Positions 10,918 to 23,262 of a stretch of 64,000 nucleotides of DNA are shown one piece after another. Position numbers and translations under genes: made by a program. The stretch is from Trichoplusia ni (taxonomy: Eukaryota > Arthropoda > Insecta > Lepidoptera > Noctuidae), in assembly GCF_003590095.1 (NCBI RefSeq), contig NC_039493.1, forward strand, positions 7,750,001 through 7,814,000, read 5' to 3'. Numbering within the stretch: the first letter of the stretch is position 1; every line of letters starts with the position of its first letter. The notes beneath the pieces were generated by a model. The model did no database searches and was not told the DNA's origin. It was given only the letters and a program-made list of their open reading frames with translations.

Positions 10918-11688
10918 TTAGCGACGCGCCTTCCTCAGCGTCTTCGTCTTCTTGGCAGCATCTTGTGGAGAAATGCTAGGCATTGAAGGCAACGAACTTC
11001 CTCCAGCAGTCCCTGCATCAGCACTAGCGGGAAACAATGCTATGAGATCATCTAGCTCACCCATATTGGAGATCTTACGACGAGACTTATCTGCCGCTTG
11101 GACGATGATCTTCCCTTCCGCGGACCAACAGCTACTTATCCCAAAATGTTTCCGGGCAGCAACAAAAACTTGATGTCGCGTCTTAGTGAGAAACTCAGAT
11201 ATTGTGATACCTGTGCCTTTAAGTAAGGTTTTGTTGTCCCAGACAACACGACGGTGCTCCATATCCCTGAAGCGTACCAGCACAGGCCTGGTTTTACCCT
11301 GTGAGGCACCAAGTCTGTGGCAAACCTCAAAAATGTCCAAGCAGGCATCATCCACCTTCATGCGCTTGACAACGACGTCCAGGACAGTCTCGTTGAGCTT
11401 CTCGTTGGTCTTCTCTGGAACACCGTGGAACAGCAGGATCTTCTTACGCATAGCAGTTTCATGTTTGTCCAGGGCTCGGGAAAGGAGCTCAGTCTGTGCT
11501 TTCAGAAGTTTCAGTGTCTGACAAACAAAACTTTTGAACTCCAGAAATTCCGTTGAGAGCGAAGCCAGGTCAGGATGTTTAGGAGCACTGCCAGCAGCAA
11601 CCTTCAGAAGCTTATTTTCGTACTCCTGCATACGGGAACTGAAGAATTTCTCCAAATCAACCACGCTCTGTGCAAGTTTGTTGTCCAT
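10918..11688 (-). CDS. LINE ORF1: L1-like RNA-binding protein
   Basis: 256 residues, intact. It is expected to coat the element RNA as a chaperone. Residues 1-80 are heptad-rich and predicted to form a coiled coil (LEKFFSSRMQEYENKLLKV and a second Leu-rich block at 50-75). Residues 82-145 look like an RRM (KILLFHGVPEK as strand 1, RPVLVRFRD near 134-142 as the RNP-like strand). Residues 150-213 match the C-terminal domain of L1 ORF1p (LKGTGITISEFLTKTRHQVF, then GKIIV). The tail is basic (AAKKTKTLRKARR). There is no CCHC zinc knuckle, unlike many Jockey ORF1 proteins. Its TAA stop at 10918-10920 is directly followed by an ATG (10915-10917). Confidence 0.88.
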   Translation of the reverse strand: MDNKLAQSVVDLEKFFSSRMQEYENKLLKVAAGSAPKHPDLASLSTEFLEFKSFVCQTLKLLKAQTELLSRALDKHETAMRKKILLFHGVPEKTNEKLNETVLDVVVKRMKVDDACLDIFEVCHRLGASQGKTRPVLVRFRDMEHRRVVWDNKTLLKGTGITISEFLTKTRHQVFVAARKHFGISSCWSAEGKIIVQAADKSRRKISNMGELDDLIALFPASADAGTAGGSSLPSMPSISPQDAAKKTKTLRKARR

Positions 11689-12414
11689 GCTTGTGATGTT
11701 TAGGAAATGTTGTGATTATTGCAGTAAAGTGAGCGAAGGTGAGTTAAAGAGCCAAATCAATACATGTATTTACGAAAATAGTAGAATTTCTAATTTTAAA
11801 TAAATATTAAATTACGGAGAAATAAAAATACGTCTATCTGTCACAACTACCCACAAGGGAAAAAAGTTCATTGTTCATATAAGAAATTATATATCACGTT
11901 TTGAAACAAAATATTAAAAACTTTCACAACACAAGATGCTAATCTTTCAAACTGCAAACAAGAATTATTTTTTTCAGTTCTACACAACATCGTTTAATCA
12001 TGTACTTCTATCCTGAAGCTACCATCTTTAAGAAAATATTTATTCATTTTCAAATATGCTAACATATTAACCCCAAAAATATCAGCATTTCTATTCCATA
12101 CCATAATTACTAGCCGTAATGACCACACATCAGAAGATGTAAATGTCAAACGCCTTTACCGGATATTTATTAAGTATTGCACAGATGTTGCTACATAATT
12201 TACAAGGCTTTTGCGAAATCTTTGAATTGATGAGTTTTAATTAAATTTATAATATTTGACGTTTAATTGGCGTACCGGACAAGGGATTGGATGATAGATC
12301 GATTTTGTACTAAAATATTTAAGATTTAGATGGATAAATTTTGTAGCGGCATTTAGGTTACCTTGCACTATAAATATGACCTTTTAAAAAATTGAAAACA
12401 AATATTTGATTACC

Positions 12415-12480
12415 ATTTGCTGACCCGGCAAACGTTCTTCTGCCTTATAAGTTTAGTTTACTTAATTTAAGGGATGAAAA
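12415..12480 (+). repeat. Fragment of a widespread insect repeat
   Basis: gctgacccggcaaacgttct followed by ctgccttataagttta resembles the common insect repeat whose core is 'gacccggcaaacgttgtttt'. Only a short piece is preserved and the class of element is unknown. Confidence 0.4.
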
Positions 12481-14191
12481 GTAAACTTGGTCAAACTAAA
12501 ACAAAACCATAGATCATTTTATGAAAATCCTTCAAATCGGAGGAATAAGGAAATTGTGATACGTAGGGACTCGTTTTTTTTTCTAGAAACCTATAAAAAT
12601 ACCTACCTAACTCATCACATTTAACTAAACATTTTCGCCAACACAAAACCCATACAAAGCAATCTTTTGTTTTCAGCTTATCCGTCAAAATATCGGCACT
12701 CAACGAAGTCGCTAACGAGCGGCATTGATTGGACTTAAATAAATAACATGTTCTTAGTTCACACGGCCATGTAAGATAAAAAAAATAGCTGTTTTCATAC
12801 CATTTTAGGCAGAAGCTGTTAGGTATTGTGTCGCGTGAACGGCCAGTCTTGTGTAGTCGCATAGGAACTAATGTAGGACACGCATGGAGGAAACTGTGCA
12901 CATTTTTGAAATGTTCTTATTACTTTTAATACGTTACTAATGGCTTGATATCCGGTCGTTATAGTTCTTTTTTATATGAGAAAATTTTATAGTTTGTTGT
13001 TGATTCAAAGATTTTATCAGTCTAGTAGCTATGAGAACTTTTTCAAAATAAGTTCAGATTTATTTGGGACGATTGGTGTACCTTTTACCTTGATCGATTT
13101 TATAGGTACTAAATCGTCTTTTGTGCCTGCCGTTTTTAAGAATTAATGAAGTGAATATAACGCTGTGTACAAAATTCCTGGTTTAAGTCAGAAATGTTCT
13201 TTACGAAACAGAATAAGGTTTAAATTAGACATTTTATTTAAGAGATAGAAATACGCTTATATTATTCACAATTATAAGTACAAGTTAAACTTATCTTAAC
13301 AAACAACTACATAATTTCCTTTGGATATTAAATGAAAACATAAATATATGTTTATCTTATCTACACAACTGTTTACCTGTAGTTGAATAGGGTACTTTGA
13401 TTTACGATAGCCTAGCGAGTTGACACTACTACGGTCCTAGTCTAGTTAACCTTACAAATTAAGGTACAGTTTTATCTCTAACAACCTTTTTTTGTGTAAT
13501 AATTAATCAGTCTATCAATATTATAGTTATGAAAGTATTTAAATTAACGAGCAAGGTTTTGCTTGTAGATGTTTGAGTTAAATCCTTTTTTGTCTTGTTT
13601 TGCTTTTTTCTACTTTATCTTTTTTAATGTAATAATTTATTAACATATTTCATAATTGAATTACCTACGTAAAACTGCAAAAACCTTCATGTAATTTACT
13701 TAAAGCTCTTTTGTTCATTACGAGATAAAAAGAGTTCCATCTTATATTATCCAAAGTTACGACATTTTTGTGTGATGAGACAACACGTGATATTTGGGAC
13801 GCAAACGGATTACGCATAAAAATTTGCGAACGGATTGTGTACCGATGTTAACGGGAGATAAGAGCCCTGTACACACGTAAATAGGTTTATTTTATACATT
13901 TAACGGTGTATCGTAAAGCGGTTTATTGTTACGCATAGTCTTATGCAAATAGAGAAGTAAAAAAAATATTTACATTACTTTTTGTATCTCTTCCTGTCAC
14001 GGGATAACTTCATGAGAAGAAACCCGTTCTTTTTAAAGGCGTGAACGGGGACACAGGTCCATCATGCAAAGGCCTTGTTGTGAACTTCAATCTAAAATGT
14101 AATGTAGTTTATTATTAGGTATTAAATGACCTGAGTCTGGGTGTCGAACCTACTTATCTGCTTTGTAGTTCCATTGATATTTATTATATTA

Positions 14192-14385
14192 CTAGCTGTT
14201 GCCCGCTGGCCCGCCCGCTGCAAATCGAAAATGATCCATAAAACTATCCATCCTATGTGTTAATCCTGGTTTATAAACTATCTGTGTACCAAATTTCATA
14301 TAAATCCCTTGTTGTTTTTGCGTGAGAGATTGCCAGACATCCATTTAAAAAGTTTCGCGTTTATAATATTCGTGGGATAGGATTC
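14192..14385 (+). repeat. Short dispersed lepidopteran repeat, variant B
   Basis: Opens with actagctgttgcccgc and ends with cgcgtttataatattcgtgg; the middle carries taccaaatttcatataaatc, the usual internal block of this repeat class. A second tail-only copy (tcgcgtttataatattagta) follows at about 14401-14463. Confidence 0.7.
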
Positions 14386-14400
14386 AAAAGAGTTGTTCTA

Positions 14401-14463
14401 ACTTGAAAGAGCACCATACATCCATACAAAAAAAATCGCGTTTATAATATTAGTAAGAGGATT
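14401..14463 (+). repeat. Tail-only copy of the variant B repeat
   Basis: Repeats the last 60 or so bases of the preceding element (catacatccatacaaaaa, then the terminal block), suggesting a tandem duplication of the tail or a second 5'-truncated insertion. Confidence 0.55.
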
Positions 14464-14896
14464 GAATAGAGCGTATTCTAATAGAGTATATACCATACCA
14501 ATTAAAAAGTAATCTGCTATTAATTTCGCACCATTTTTAAATTCGTTTATAATGTCTTTATGGTAATCTGGGAGAATAAGGAAAACATTCGAAGTGTATA
14601 CCGAGAACATAAAGTTGTTCGTAATGATATGATTGTGAGAAAACACAAACAAATAGAGAGTGAAAATATTTGTTTTCTCACGCTACTAATGAAAGTGAAA
14701 GAAGTTTTTGATTGTTCGAACTGTATTTGATATTCAGGTAGTAAGTGTTAAGATAAACGAATTTTAAAAAAGGTTTTATACATACTTGTTATGTAGGTAT
14801 GTTACATGGATAGATGTTGATCGACAATCAATATTAACTACAATTTGTCATTACTTTATTTTTGTAAAGAATATTTAGTGAAGCTAAATTTTCAAC

Positions 14897-15098
14897 TAGC
14901 TGTTACCCGCGTCTTCGTCCGCGTGGTTAGGAAATAAGATATTTTCTCGCAATAAATAGTAGCCTATGTCTTAATGCAGGGTGTCAGCTAACTCCATACC
15001 AAATTTCATTAAAATCGGTTCAGCCGTTTTGACGTGAAGAAGTAACAAACATACACACTCACAAACTTTCGCTTTTTTAATATTAGCGGGATTAGTGG
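14897..15098 (+). repeat. Short dispersed lepidopteran repeat, variant C
   Basis: Opens aactagctgttacccgcgtc, carries atagtagcctatgtctt, taccaaatttcattaaaatc and ggttcagccgttttgacgtg, and ends in an actttcgctttttt/tattagcgggatt tail. This is the canonical layout of this repeat class in moths. Non-coding. Confidence 0.8.
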
Positions 15099-18000
15099 GA
15101 TTTAAGTAGTAGAATATTAGTTATTAATAGTTAATATTCCTTTGAGTAGTGTGGCAATTCTTAAAATGGAAAAGGCAATTGTAAGGAGTTCTTACACAAA
15201 TTAATGTTACCATTCAAAATATTCTCTCCTCATATCGCAGATTACTAGTACATTTAAATCCTTCCATTAAAATACTCTTTTTATTTTCTACTAACATGTT
15301 TAAAGTTTGGTTAGACCTCACATAAGCTCTTCCAATAAACTCCTAGAGCTTAACTAGCAACATCACATTACATTATTACACGAAGCACGTACAGAAAAAT
15401 CCCATTTACCGTTCAAGGATCATGACCTCCAAACGAGAACACCTTACACTCAATGTTTAGGTATTAGTCATACGAAAACTGATTTTAATAAAATGTAAGG
15501 AAATTCTAATAAAATTGGAAAGTCTGAACTCTATCATTCTACACTGGACGTTAATGAACGGGTTTTAACACAAGGTGATCATATTTGTTTTTTTTTTTGA
15601 GTGCGATTTCCAAAACTTTGCCGTTGACATATTATTTTTTTTACTGTAAAAATAGATTCTTTAAAATCACGCTAAAATGCGACAGCGAAATGTCGAAAAT
15701 TTCTCTTTTTTCAAAAAATTGCATTGAATGAAAATATTACCAAAACTATCGTAGATTATATTTACTGTTTTCTCGCTAAAAACACTCAAATATTTCGAGA
15801 ATTCATTCCTATTCTTATTTAAACCGTATTGTAAACCGATACTCCTTACAACTCCAGTGTCAGTACCGTTAGTGAATGTGAGCCTCTTATATTTACGAGT
15901 CGGTTATTGCGATTTAATAAGCGATGCCCTGCAAGCGATAAGAGAGAAATATTCTTTATTAAATCTTCGTACTGTCAGCTCTTTTGAGTAGTGTGAAAGA
16001 GTTAGTGAAACAGTTTCTGGAACTTGCTTTACTGGGTCAGGTTGAAAATCAAATTTACTACGCTGAATGAGTCAAAAACTTAAATGTACATTTTGAAGCC
16101 TAACATTTTGCTTTTTTGGCAGAAACGGTCTAAAAACAAAAGAAGAGCGAAATTATTTTTTTTCACATATTCATTTTAAAGTCTTGCTCTATTTGTTTTC
16201 TCTCGTTTTCCCCGTATGTACATAGTTTCTTGTTTTAGACAACTTTTCCATACAAACAACGCCGACAATAGGAGTTCAAACAATAGTAACTACACCTAGT
16301 TCACTTAAAACAGCTAGATAGACCAGAGTGTTGTCTAGACGCCATTTCGGCTACACTTTTATAGATATGATCTGTCAACGTTGCTATTTAACAATGCATT
16401 TTATCCCCTTCACTTAGAGTTTGAATTAAATATACCTAGATGAATAGACGGCGTTACTTATGTATTGTTTAAGCAAAGATATGACCAAAATTCAAGTTTT
16501 TTACGGCTTTTTGCGACAGATTCCCTTATCGGTGTTAGCGTGGGTGTTGCTGTCATTCATGTTATTGTACAGACGATTGTCAAAGGAACTTTTCATTCAT
16601 GACTCATGGAGAAGGTACAAAAAGTAGAGTACTTTGAAATAAGATTATCTATAACGAGTTGAACCACCACGCCATTTAGCAGAATTTACTAAACTATCCT
16701 TGTTGTGCTATATCATAGACACAAAAACAAATTCATTATTAGTAGCGAGCAAATTAAGAGCAACAGCAAAAATATTGCAGCAAAGATTGTACAAAATTCA
16801 TAATCAATTTCTATTGCAAGATACTTGATAAGACCTCTATGCATGGTTTTCTATTTGAAACATATAACATTGACAGTCATTTGTTTTTCTCCATACCCGC
16901 AACAATTGCACATACATTTGTCTACTTGAGTACACCATATTCCACAAGTCGTAAGACTGTATGATTACGCTCGAATGTTGGCAACACTGCAATGTTATAA
17001 TGAACAGGTATTATAACTATTACTGACTTCATATTATGGTGTTACTCCCACACTTAGGTAGAGTGACCTTTGGTTACGTAATGGTGGGTTTATGGCAGTC
17101 GTTTGGTACGTCAAAAGGTTAGCTACCTTCGCTTATTGGGTCGTCTTCAAATGTTTGTACTCGCCAAGATTTATATTGGCCATTTGAGTCTTTTTGGGGT
17201 TCCGCACCCAATACGTTAAAACTCCAGATTATGGAAAAAAACACTACCGCCTTGTCGGAATCATTCTTAAATCATCATAAGATTAGAATATTCAAGTTTA
17301 AAAAAGTCTATAATTGTCTTAACCAACCTTTCTCTTAAAGGACCTTGTTCCTTACATAATAGGCATGTTAAATAAAACAATAAACATAATAAACTTTTTA
17401 ACCAAACAGTTACACACGACCTACTAACACAGGACAAATAAAAAACGTTTACCGATGTATTGGCACAGTTACACCAAATATACTAAACGTGACGTCAAAA
17501 ACGACACAGTGTGACACAGTGCATACACAGTGTTCACACTCGTATTCGGTGCTAATGTACTTGCACATACAGTCGACATCAAAATTTGACTTTTCCATTT
17601 TTCTAGAGTGCCATATTATAAATAAATACAATCAAATACAAGCCTTAGTATTGGGAGATGACTTCAAAAAGGTGGAGGGGCAATTCGTCTTTATTTTTTT
17701 TATGTTTGTTACTTCTGAACTTCAGGCTTGATGATCCGACTTTTTTTATTCGTTTTTCATTAACGTGAAATAGCTGTAAGTCTCATAAGGTCGATAAGTT
17801 TCATAAAGAGTTTGTCTATGTCATTGGACGTTTTTGTCAGTTCGTGAATCTGAATTTGGTTTTCGACTTTCGTTGCTGATTGTACTTTGCTAACAGCTGT
17901 TTTTCAAGTCTTACTGTTACAAGACATTGTGTCAGGCATTGAATAACTGGTAGCGTAACCTTACTGGAGGGTGCATTGGGCAATATCAGATTGGTATACG

Positions 18001-18662
18001 TACAAATATACATTTATATCATTAGGGTTGTCAAGTATCTGCGTCGAAGCGTTAAAATATGCGTTTGTACTAAGTTGCTTAATCTACCTACTGGATTTCT
18101 GACTAATTCATTACAAAACATACAAGACTTATTTTCATTATTGATAGGTAGCCGGCAGTTAATTTAATATTATATCTGTATTCGACAACGATGTTAGTTA
18201 GCCACAGAAAGATGACATATAAGGCATATATGTATATTTCTTAAATTAGATAAAGTTTAAGTAGCATTCTAATCTGACAAGGGTTGGTATTGTTGAGAAA
18301 ATAGCCCACGCAATTTACTAAAAGGTAAAAAAGAAGTAGTTATTAAGAAATCATCCCGTTTTTTCAATTACCTAAAATAATGCATTATCCTTTGTTGACA
18401 ACCCTAAAGTAATATGTGTGTACGAAGCTAATCGATTAAAGATCAAGTAGGTCTGACGCAAGACATTGTCGTATGATTTATTATTTAAAGTAACTGCCCA
18501 TAACTGGCGGCCATTCAAATCGCAATAAAAATATCATTAGATTAATTCTATCGATAGTTTTATCGAGCAATCGCCAATTACAGTGTGAAGAAAACTTGTT
18601 AAAGCCTTGGGAAGTTTATATATCATGAAAGTGATTTAATTGAAATAATCGTAATATAATGT

Positions 18663-18830
18663 CGTGATGGCCTTGCGATTGCATGCATAGATCTATATGC
18701 TCGAGGTGCAGGTTTGATCCCAACGCCAGCAACGTACCAATGTCAAATATCAGCTAATGTACTTTCTTCATTATTCTAAGATGGCAAATGTTGGTAAAAA
18801 ACATCTCGAGGAATCCAACGTCACTGTAGT
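18663..18830 (+). mobile_element. Degraded tRNA-derived SINE
   Basis: A tRNA-like head with gatggccttgcga near the box A position and ggtttgatccc as a clear box B is followed by a body ending in aacatctcgaggaatcc, similar to a moth SINE body with 'aacatcgtgaggaaacc'. Degraded; the 3' limit is approximate. Confidence 0.5.
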
Positions 18831-21181
18831 TCTATCGTGAATAGCAGTTGTCTTAGCATCCTTGACCACAATGACTTCTTAAATCAAAACTAAACAAATT
18901 AATGTGAAAAGCAAACACACAGATTTCACATTCATGTGATAAACTGATACTTACAGGCCTCACGCACGCAGTCCGTTACTTGCAGGTTTTTAAAGATTTA
19001 CTATTTTAAATCTGATTTAAACATAATTACACTTGATTGAATATGTTAAAAAAATAGAGGACATCCAGACTTGTTTTCGAAGTAATAGTAGGTGTATTAG
19101 ACGCATTATATATACACAAGGTAAGGTCGATAAAGGTCATCACAATCTGTTTTCAGTAAAGGAAAAAATGGCACATCTTTTATAATAACCTGCAAAGATC
19201 TTTAAAATATTATCCCCTTTGCCATTGTAAAATACATTTTAAAGGTTAAATCATAAGGTTGAACACTAGTTTCACCAAGGTATACCACTCAACAGTATAT
19301 GCCAAGTGTAATCACGAAATGATGAGCAGGAGCCAGAATAAATCTTGTGTGAAAGTGGATTAAATAAAACGAAACTTTCGCACTCGAGTGTTATCTATCA
19401 TTATGTTAATATAACGATTTGTTTAGGCGCGTGGGTGTGGATTTGTAGAAGCTTTGTATTCTGAATATTCTGATACATAGACTGCCGTTTCTAACAGGTA
19501 GGTCGACGCCTACACGAATCGATACGCAATCGAGTATGAATCGAATCGGTGTGACATTGAAATCGAGAACGTATATGAATCGCGAATTTCTTTTCAAATA
19601 GTATTTATGTTAATAATGTTACCAAACGAGCTCTTGTTCGTTCGTTGAAATTTTGATAACAATTAAAACCTTATTCGTTTGTAGCTTTTTAATACTGTTT
19701 CAACCTGCTTTGTTGAAAATTATGTATACGTAATCACCTTTATGACAGTCATTAAGAAAGTAAACCAAATTCATAAACTTTGCAATGTTATAATAACCGC
19801 GCGACCCGCTAACAACATACACTCGAAAGATTGCGAAAATGTATTTTGTTCAAAAGAAACGTGTCTTAAAAATGGGACGCATCAAATTGTCAATAGAGGA
19901 CGCTTTAAAATCTAGTAACAAAATAACCAAGTTAAAATAAAACTGAGGCGTTACATTTTCAACTCTAAATGTTCAGACATAAGAGTGTTTGTATTTGCAG
20001 ATTGTATGTTTGTAGAACAAGATGTTCGTTTTTGTTTCGAAGAGACATAATAGTAACATGCAATTAGAATCGCGACCACGTTGTGATTTGACTTGGAAAG
20101 CAGCTTAGAAGAATGCTAGCTATACAATTTCTAGTGAATTTTTAACAGCTCATTTCGTAATGTACCTAACTGTAATAACGTACCGTATTTGTGAAGAAAA
20201 TGTGGTGTTACAACTGTTTGTTGATTTACTTATCTTAGTATATTATTAGTTGTTGACTTATCATGAAACTTGTCACAAGAAAACCTAGCAACGAATTGTT
20301 CCAAGGGAAGTGTTAGAGACTTTATTGTAATAATATTCCACATCTTTCAAAGCTTATATAATGAAAACTAGACAACTGATAGACATACTTATTTTTTTCG
20401 AAATATTAAATATTATAGATTAAAATGTATAGAAATATAAGATTATACTTACTGATAATATGATACTAAAAAAAAAAACCGGTAGCTTTTCATAAATTAC
20501 AAAGGCATCGTTATCCTGGATTTACTTCCAAACCAACTACATACAAAGACATAACTTAACCCTAAAAAGCACTCCGTCTAAACAAAAACCGATCAATAAA
20601 ATCCCGATAGAAAAACGGGTGCCGAAAGCATTTGTCTCGTACAATTACGCAGCGAACAGTTGCGAGTCAACAAACTATCAAGCGATTACATCATGGCGCG
20701 TGCTATCCAGGTGTAGACCGTGGAGAGTCCAGGGTTGTAACCTGGTTATTGTGGAATTAGTATTAAAATTTATGTTGATTTTTGTGCGGATATTTTGTTG
20801 GTGGAAGGTATGTACTGCGTCTAGACTGAATTTAGTGTTTTTTTTTGGTAAGTTTTAGAACAAAGCAGCTTTTTCTTGGGGTTTGATTATATGTATTAAA
20901 AGTTTGAAATATCTACCTAAAGTTGGAAACAATATTTATTAGAGAATTAAAATTGTTAGGGCTTGCTTAACTGTGTAAATGAATTTTATTTCACTTTTAT
21001 ATTTTAAAGCAATGTTGTTTTATTTACACATTTTTCAGACTTGAATTTAGGTACAACCCTAAATGTACCGTAGTAATTGCGCCCGCGCGGGGATGCCTGC
21101 ACGTATGTAAAAAGAAAATAAAAGTATAAACCTGTTCAGCTAACAGACTCCCGTAATGACTAGCTCTAGCGGCCTAGCGGG

Positions 21182-21226
21182 TTATCGGGAATATCGACAT
21201 CGATATCGATAACGAAAACGTATCGA
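21182..21226. promoter_or_regulatory. CGATA/TATCG cluster with a DRE site
   Basis: Within 45 bases there are four TATCG and two CGATA pentamers, including a perfect TATCGATA (21204-21211). In Drosophila this palindrome is the DREF site, and CGATA clusters bind the boundary protein BEAF-32. Function in this genome is inferred only from the motif. Confidence 0.35.
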
Positions 21227-21639
21227 TTTTGAATGTCAGTCGTTTTTTAAGAACGTATTTTAAGTCACTTATGTAAAAGTTTTACTTTTAAATGACCTCA
21301 GAACCTTGCGTTAGTTGCCAAATATCATCTTCAAAGAGACCGACTAATTAGTGTTAAGATGCGTGAAATGTCAAAACTTTGAATAGAGAACATAAAAGGT
21401 GTCATCTTTGAAACCGATCTCTGAGAACGCTGAATGCTGAAATCCTAGATGTTACGCAATTTACGTTTTGTTTCGACTATACTTACGCACTAGGCCAAAA
21501 TTTGAATGTATGGATCATTAGTGTCAAAAAATATTTTGTTCAGTAAAACATTAACAGACAAGTCCTTTTTAAAGCCTAATTATCAGCTTAACTAACCTAT
21601 TTGACAGTCATACAAAAATAATACGTATAAACCTCCTTT

Positions 21640-21790
21640 CTCGCACGGCATTCGCGTCGATAATCGAACAATTCGATTCGACATCGACAATTCCCGCCAA
21701 CGCACTCGTCTCTCAATCGTTCACCTCTATATGGGTCAGCGAGCCGTAAACGGGACAAGTGACGTCAGCAGGTTGTATTTTATGATCCTC
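21640..21790. promoter_or_regulatory. GC-richer intronic island with a consensus CRE
   Basis: A 150-base stretch clearly richer in G+C than its surroundings, holding cgtcgataatcg, attcgattcgacatcg, tctatatggg and a perfect CRE palindrome TGACGTCA (21760-21767). It has no open frame of note. It could be an intronic enhancer or an alternative promoter. Confidence 0.25.
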
Positions 21791-22612
21791 TTGTATTCAC
21801 AATATATACCCTGCAAAACCGAACGGGATTTGTAGCTTTTTAAAACGGGAATGACGTGGAAAGGTGTGATGTGACGTAATGGTTAGAAAAAAACTTTATG
21901 ATGCTTCGACCACACCGCTTCAAAATAATAATTATAAGGCATCACTTATAATTATGTATATGTTAAATAATGTTTTTGGCAGAGGTGATGTCAAAACATT
22001 TTTTATGATTTTTTATTTATTTTTTAGGTAAGTTAGTCTATAAAAAACTATACCAGAATAGTAAGTAAGTATTCAATTAGAAGTCAAACATTAATGTTAA
22101 ACAAATAAACCATAACCACATTCCTAACTGTTGGACAAATCGATATAAATCGTTAATACAAACAGGGTTTCTGTTAGTCCAAGTTATTGCGTTTACCGTA
22201 TCTCTGTAATCGTATAACTTTATCGAGAAAACGTATATCGATTGAATGTCGTAACTGGGATTGCGATTTAGATCAAAGTAAACGAGGTGTGAAAGTGACC
22301 CACTGACTTTACGAATTAAGTTTCGTTTTTCAAGTGTTTTTTTACACTTTTACCTGTTAAGCGGTTTCTTGTGTTTTTTCTTACATTTAACTTTGAGACG
22401 GTTCGTTTGATAAAGAAAAACTTCTAAGTATGTACCTCACTGTAGCTATTTTACCAATTTATACCTTAAAACTGAAATGAAATTACTAAATAATCGCCAT
22501 CTAGCCTCATTTTCATATTCACATTAAGATAAACTTCACATTATATAGCACCATTTCTAGTCCAAGTAAGGTAATATAACTTAGGCTTTCGAGTAAAATC
22601 ACGCAAGTAAAA

Positions 22613-23262
22613 TTGCTTTCGACTTTCCAGCGAATGATTCTAATAGGCTTTGGTTTCGCTGCGTTATATTCAATGAGGTTTCTGAATATCAACGTTAATC
22701 GCACACGTGACGTGGTAACTGATATTGTTGTCGATAATGATGGTATAATTGTAGAAGAAAATCTCGCTTTTGTAGATAAAAACCACTATAAGGTACAAAA
22801 CGAAAAAAATATTGAAGGAACAGTGATAAAAGGTTCAAAATAAAAGACGATATAAAACTAATTAACACTGACAAAGAAGAAGAAAAAGACAAACAAATAC
22901 ACAAAGAAGCAAATAATCATTCAAGATGGGCTAAACCGAACATAAAACTTATAAAACAAACATGGTGGGTATCAAATGAATGGGAGGAACAACAGAGGCG
23001 ATAGTTAGATACGCAGTACGAGCCCAATGTCGAATCCAATGCCATACATTGTTACGTGTCGGAAGGAAGCGAGAACCGACGCTTTGTAAACTGTTAGGCG
23101 AGCGATAAGATGGTGGGTAGTGTTAGAGAAATTAGGGTTTTATTTAGTGAAGTTTGGATGGAAATTGATATTAAAGTAGTAGTTATAGGTTTAGGAAACC
23201 TCAAAGAAAAAACGCATTATGATTCAGAAAAAAGTCTCGATGTAAATGCAGAGACTAGTTAA
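22613..23262 (+). pseudogene. Possible decayed coding sequence, unrecognised
   Basis: A 76-codon open frame (22613-22843) is followed, after a frame change near 22840, by about 140 codons in a second frame interrupted by only two TAG stops (near 23003 and 23095), ending at a TAA near 23260. Pieces such as SRWAKPNIKLIKQTWWVSNE look protein-like, but I recognise no family. The first part has a short hydrophobic segment (MILIGFGFAALYS). Intronic and in host orientation. It may be a decayed mobile element or retrogene, or chance; see findings. Confidence 0.3.

Larger units (their letters stand above)
7093..11760 (-). mobile_element. Near full-length two-ORF non-LTR retrotransposon (LINE), CR1/Jockey-like
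   Basis: The element runs antisense to the host gene. On the minus strand the order is a short 5' UTR, ORF1 (11688-10918), a roughly 590-base spacer, ORF2 (10325-7380) and a 3' UTR ending in an A-rich (AAAT) tail near 7093-7112. Both ORFs are free of stops and frameshifts, and the body is clearly richer in G+C than the flanking intron, both signs of a recent insertion. There is an APE-type endonuclease and a reverse transcriptase but no RNase H. The 3' boundary is supported by the tail; the 5' boundary is uncertain (about 11.7-11.85 kb), and I could not identify a target site duplication. The exact clade is not resolved. Confidence 0.88.

Noticed and set aside
12491..12901. 136-codon minus-strand open frame
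   Set aside because: No recognisable domain, Cys/Phe/Tyr-rich translation, adjacent to a repeat fragment; likely chance.
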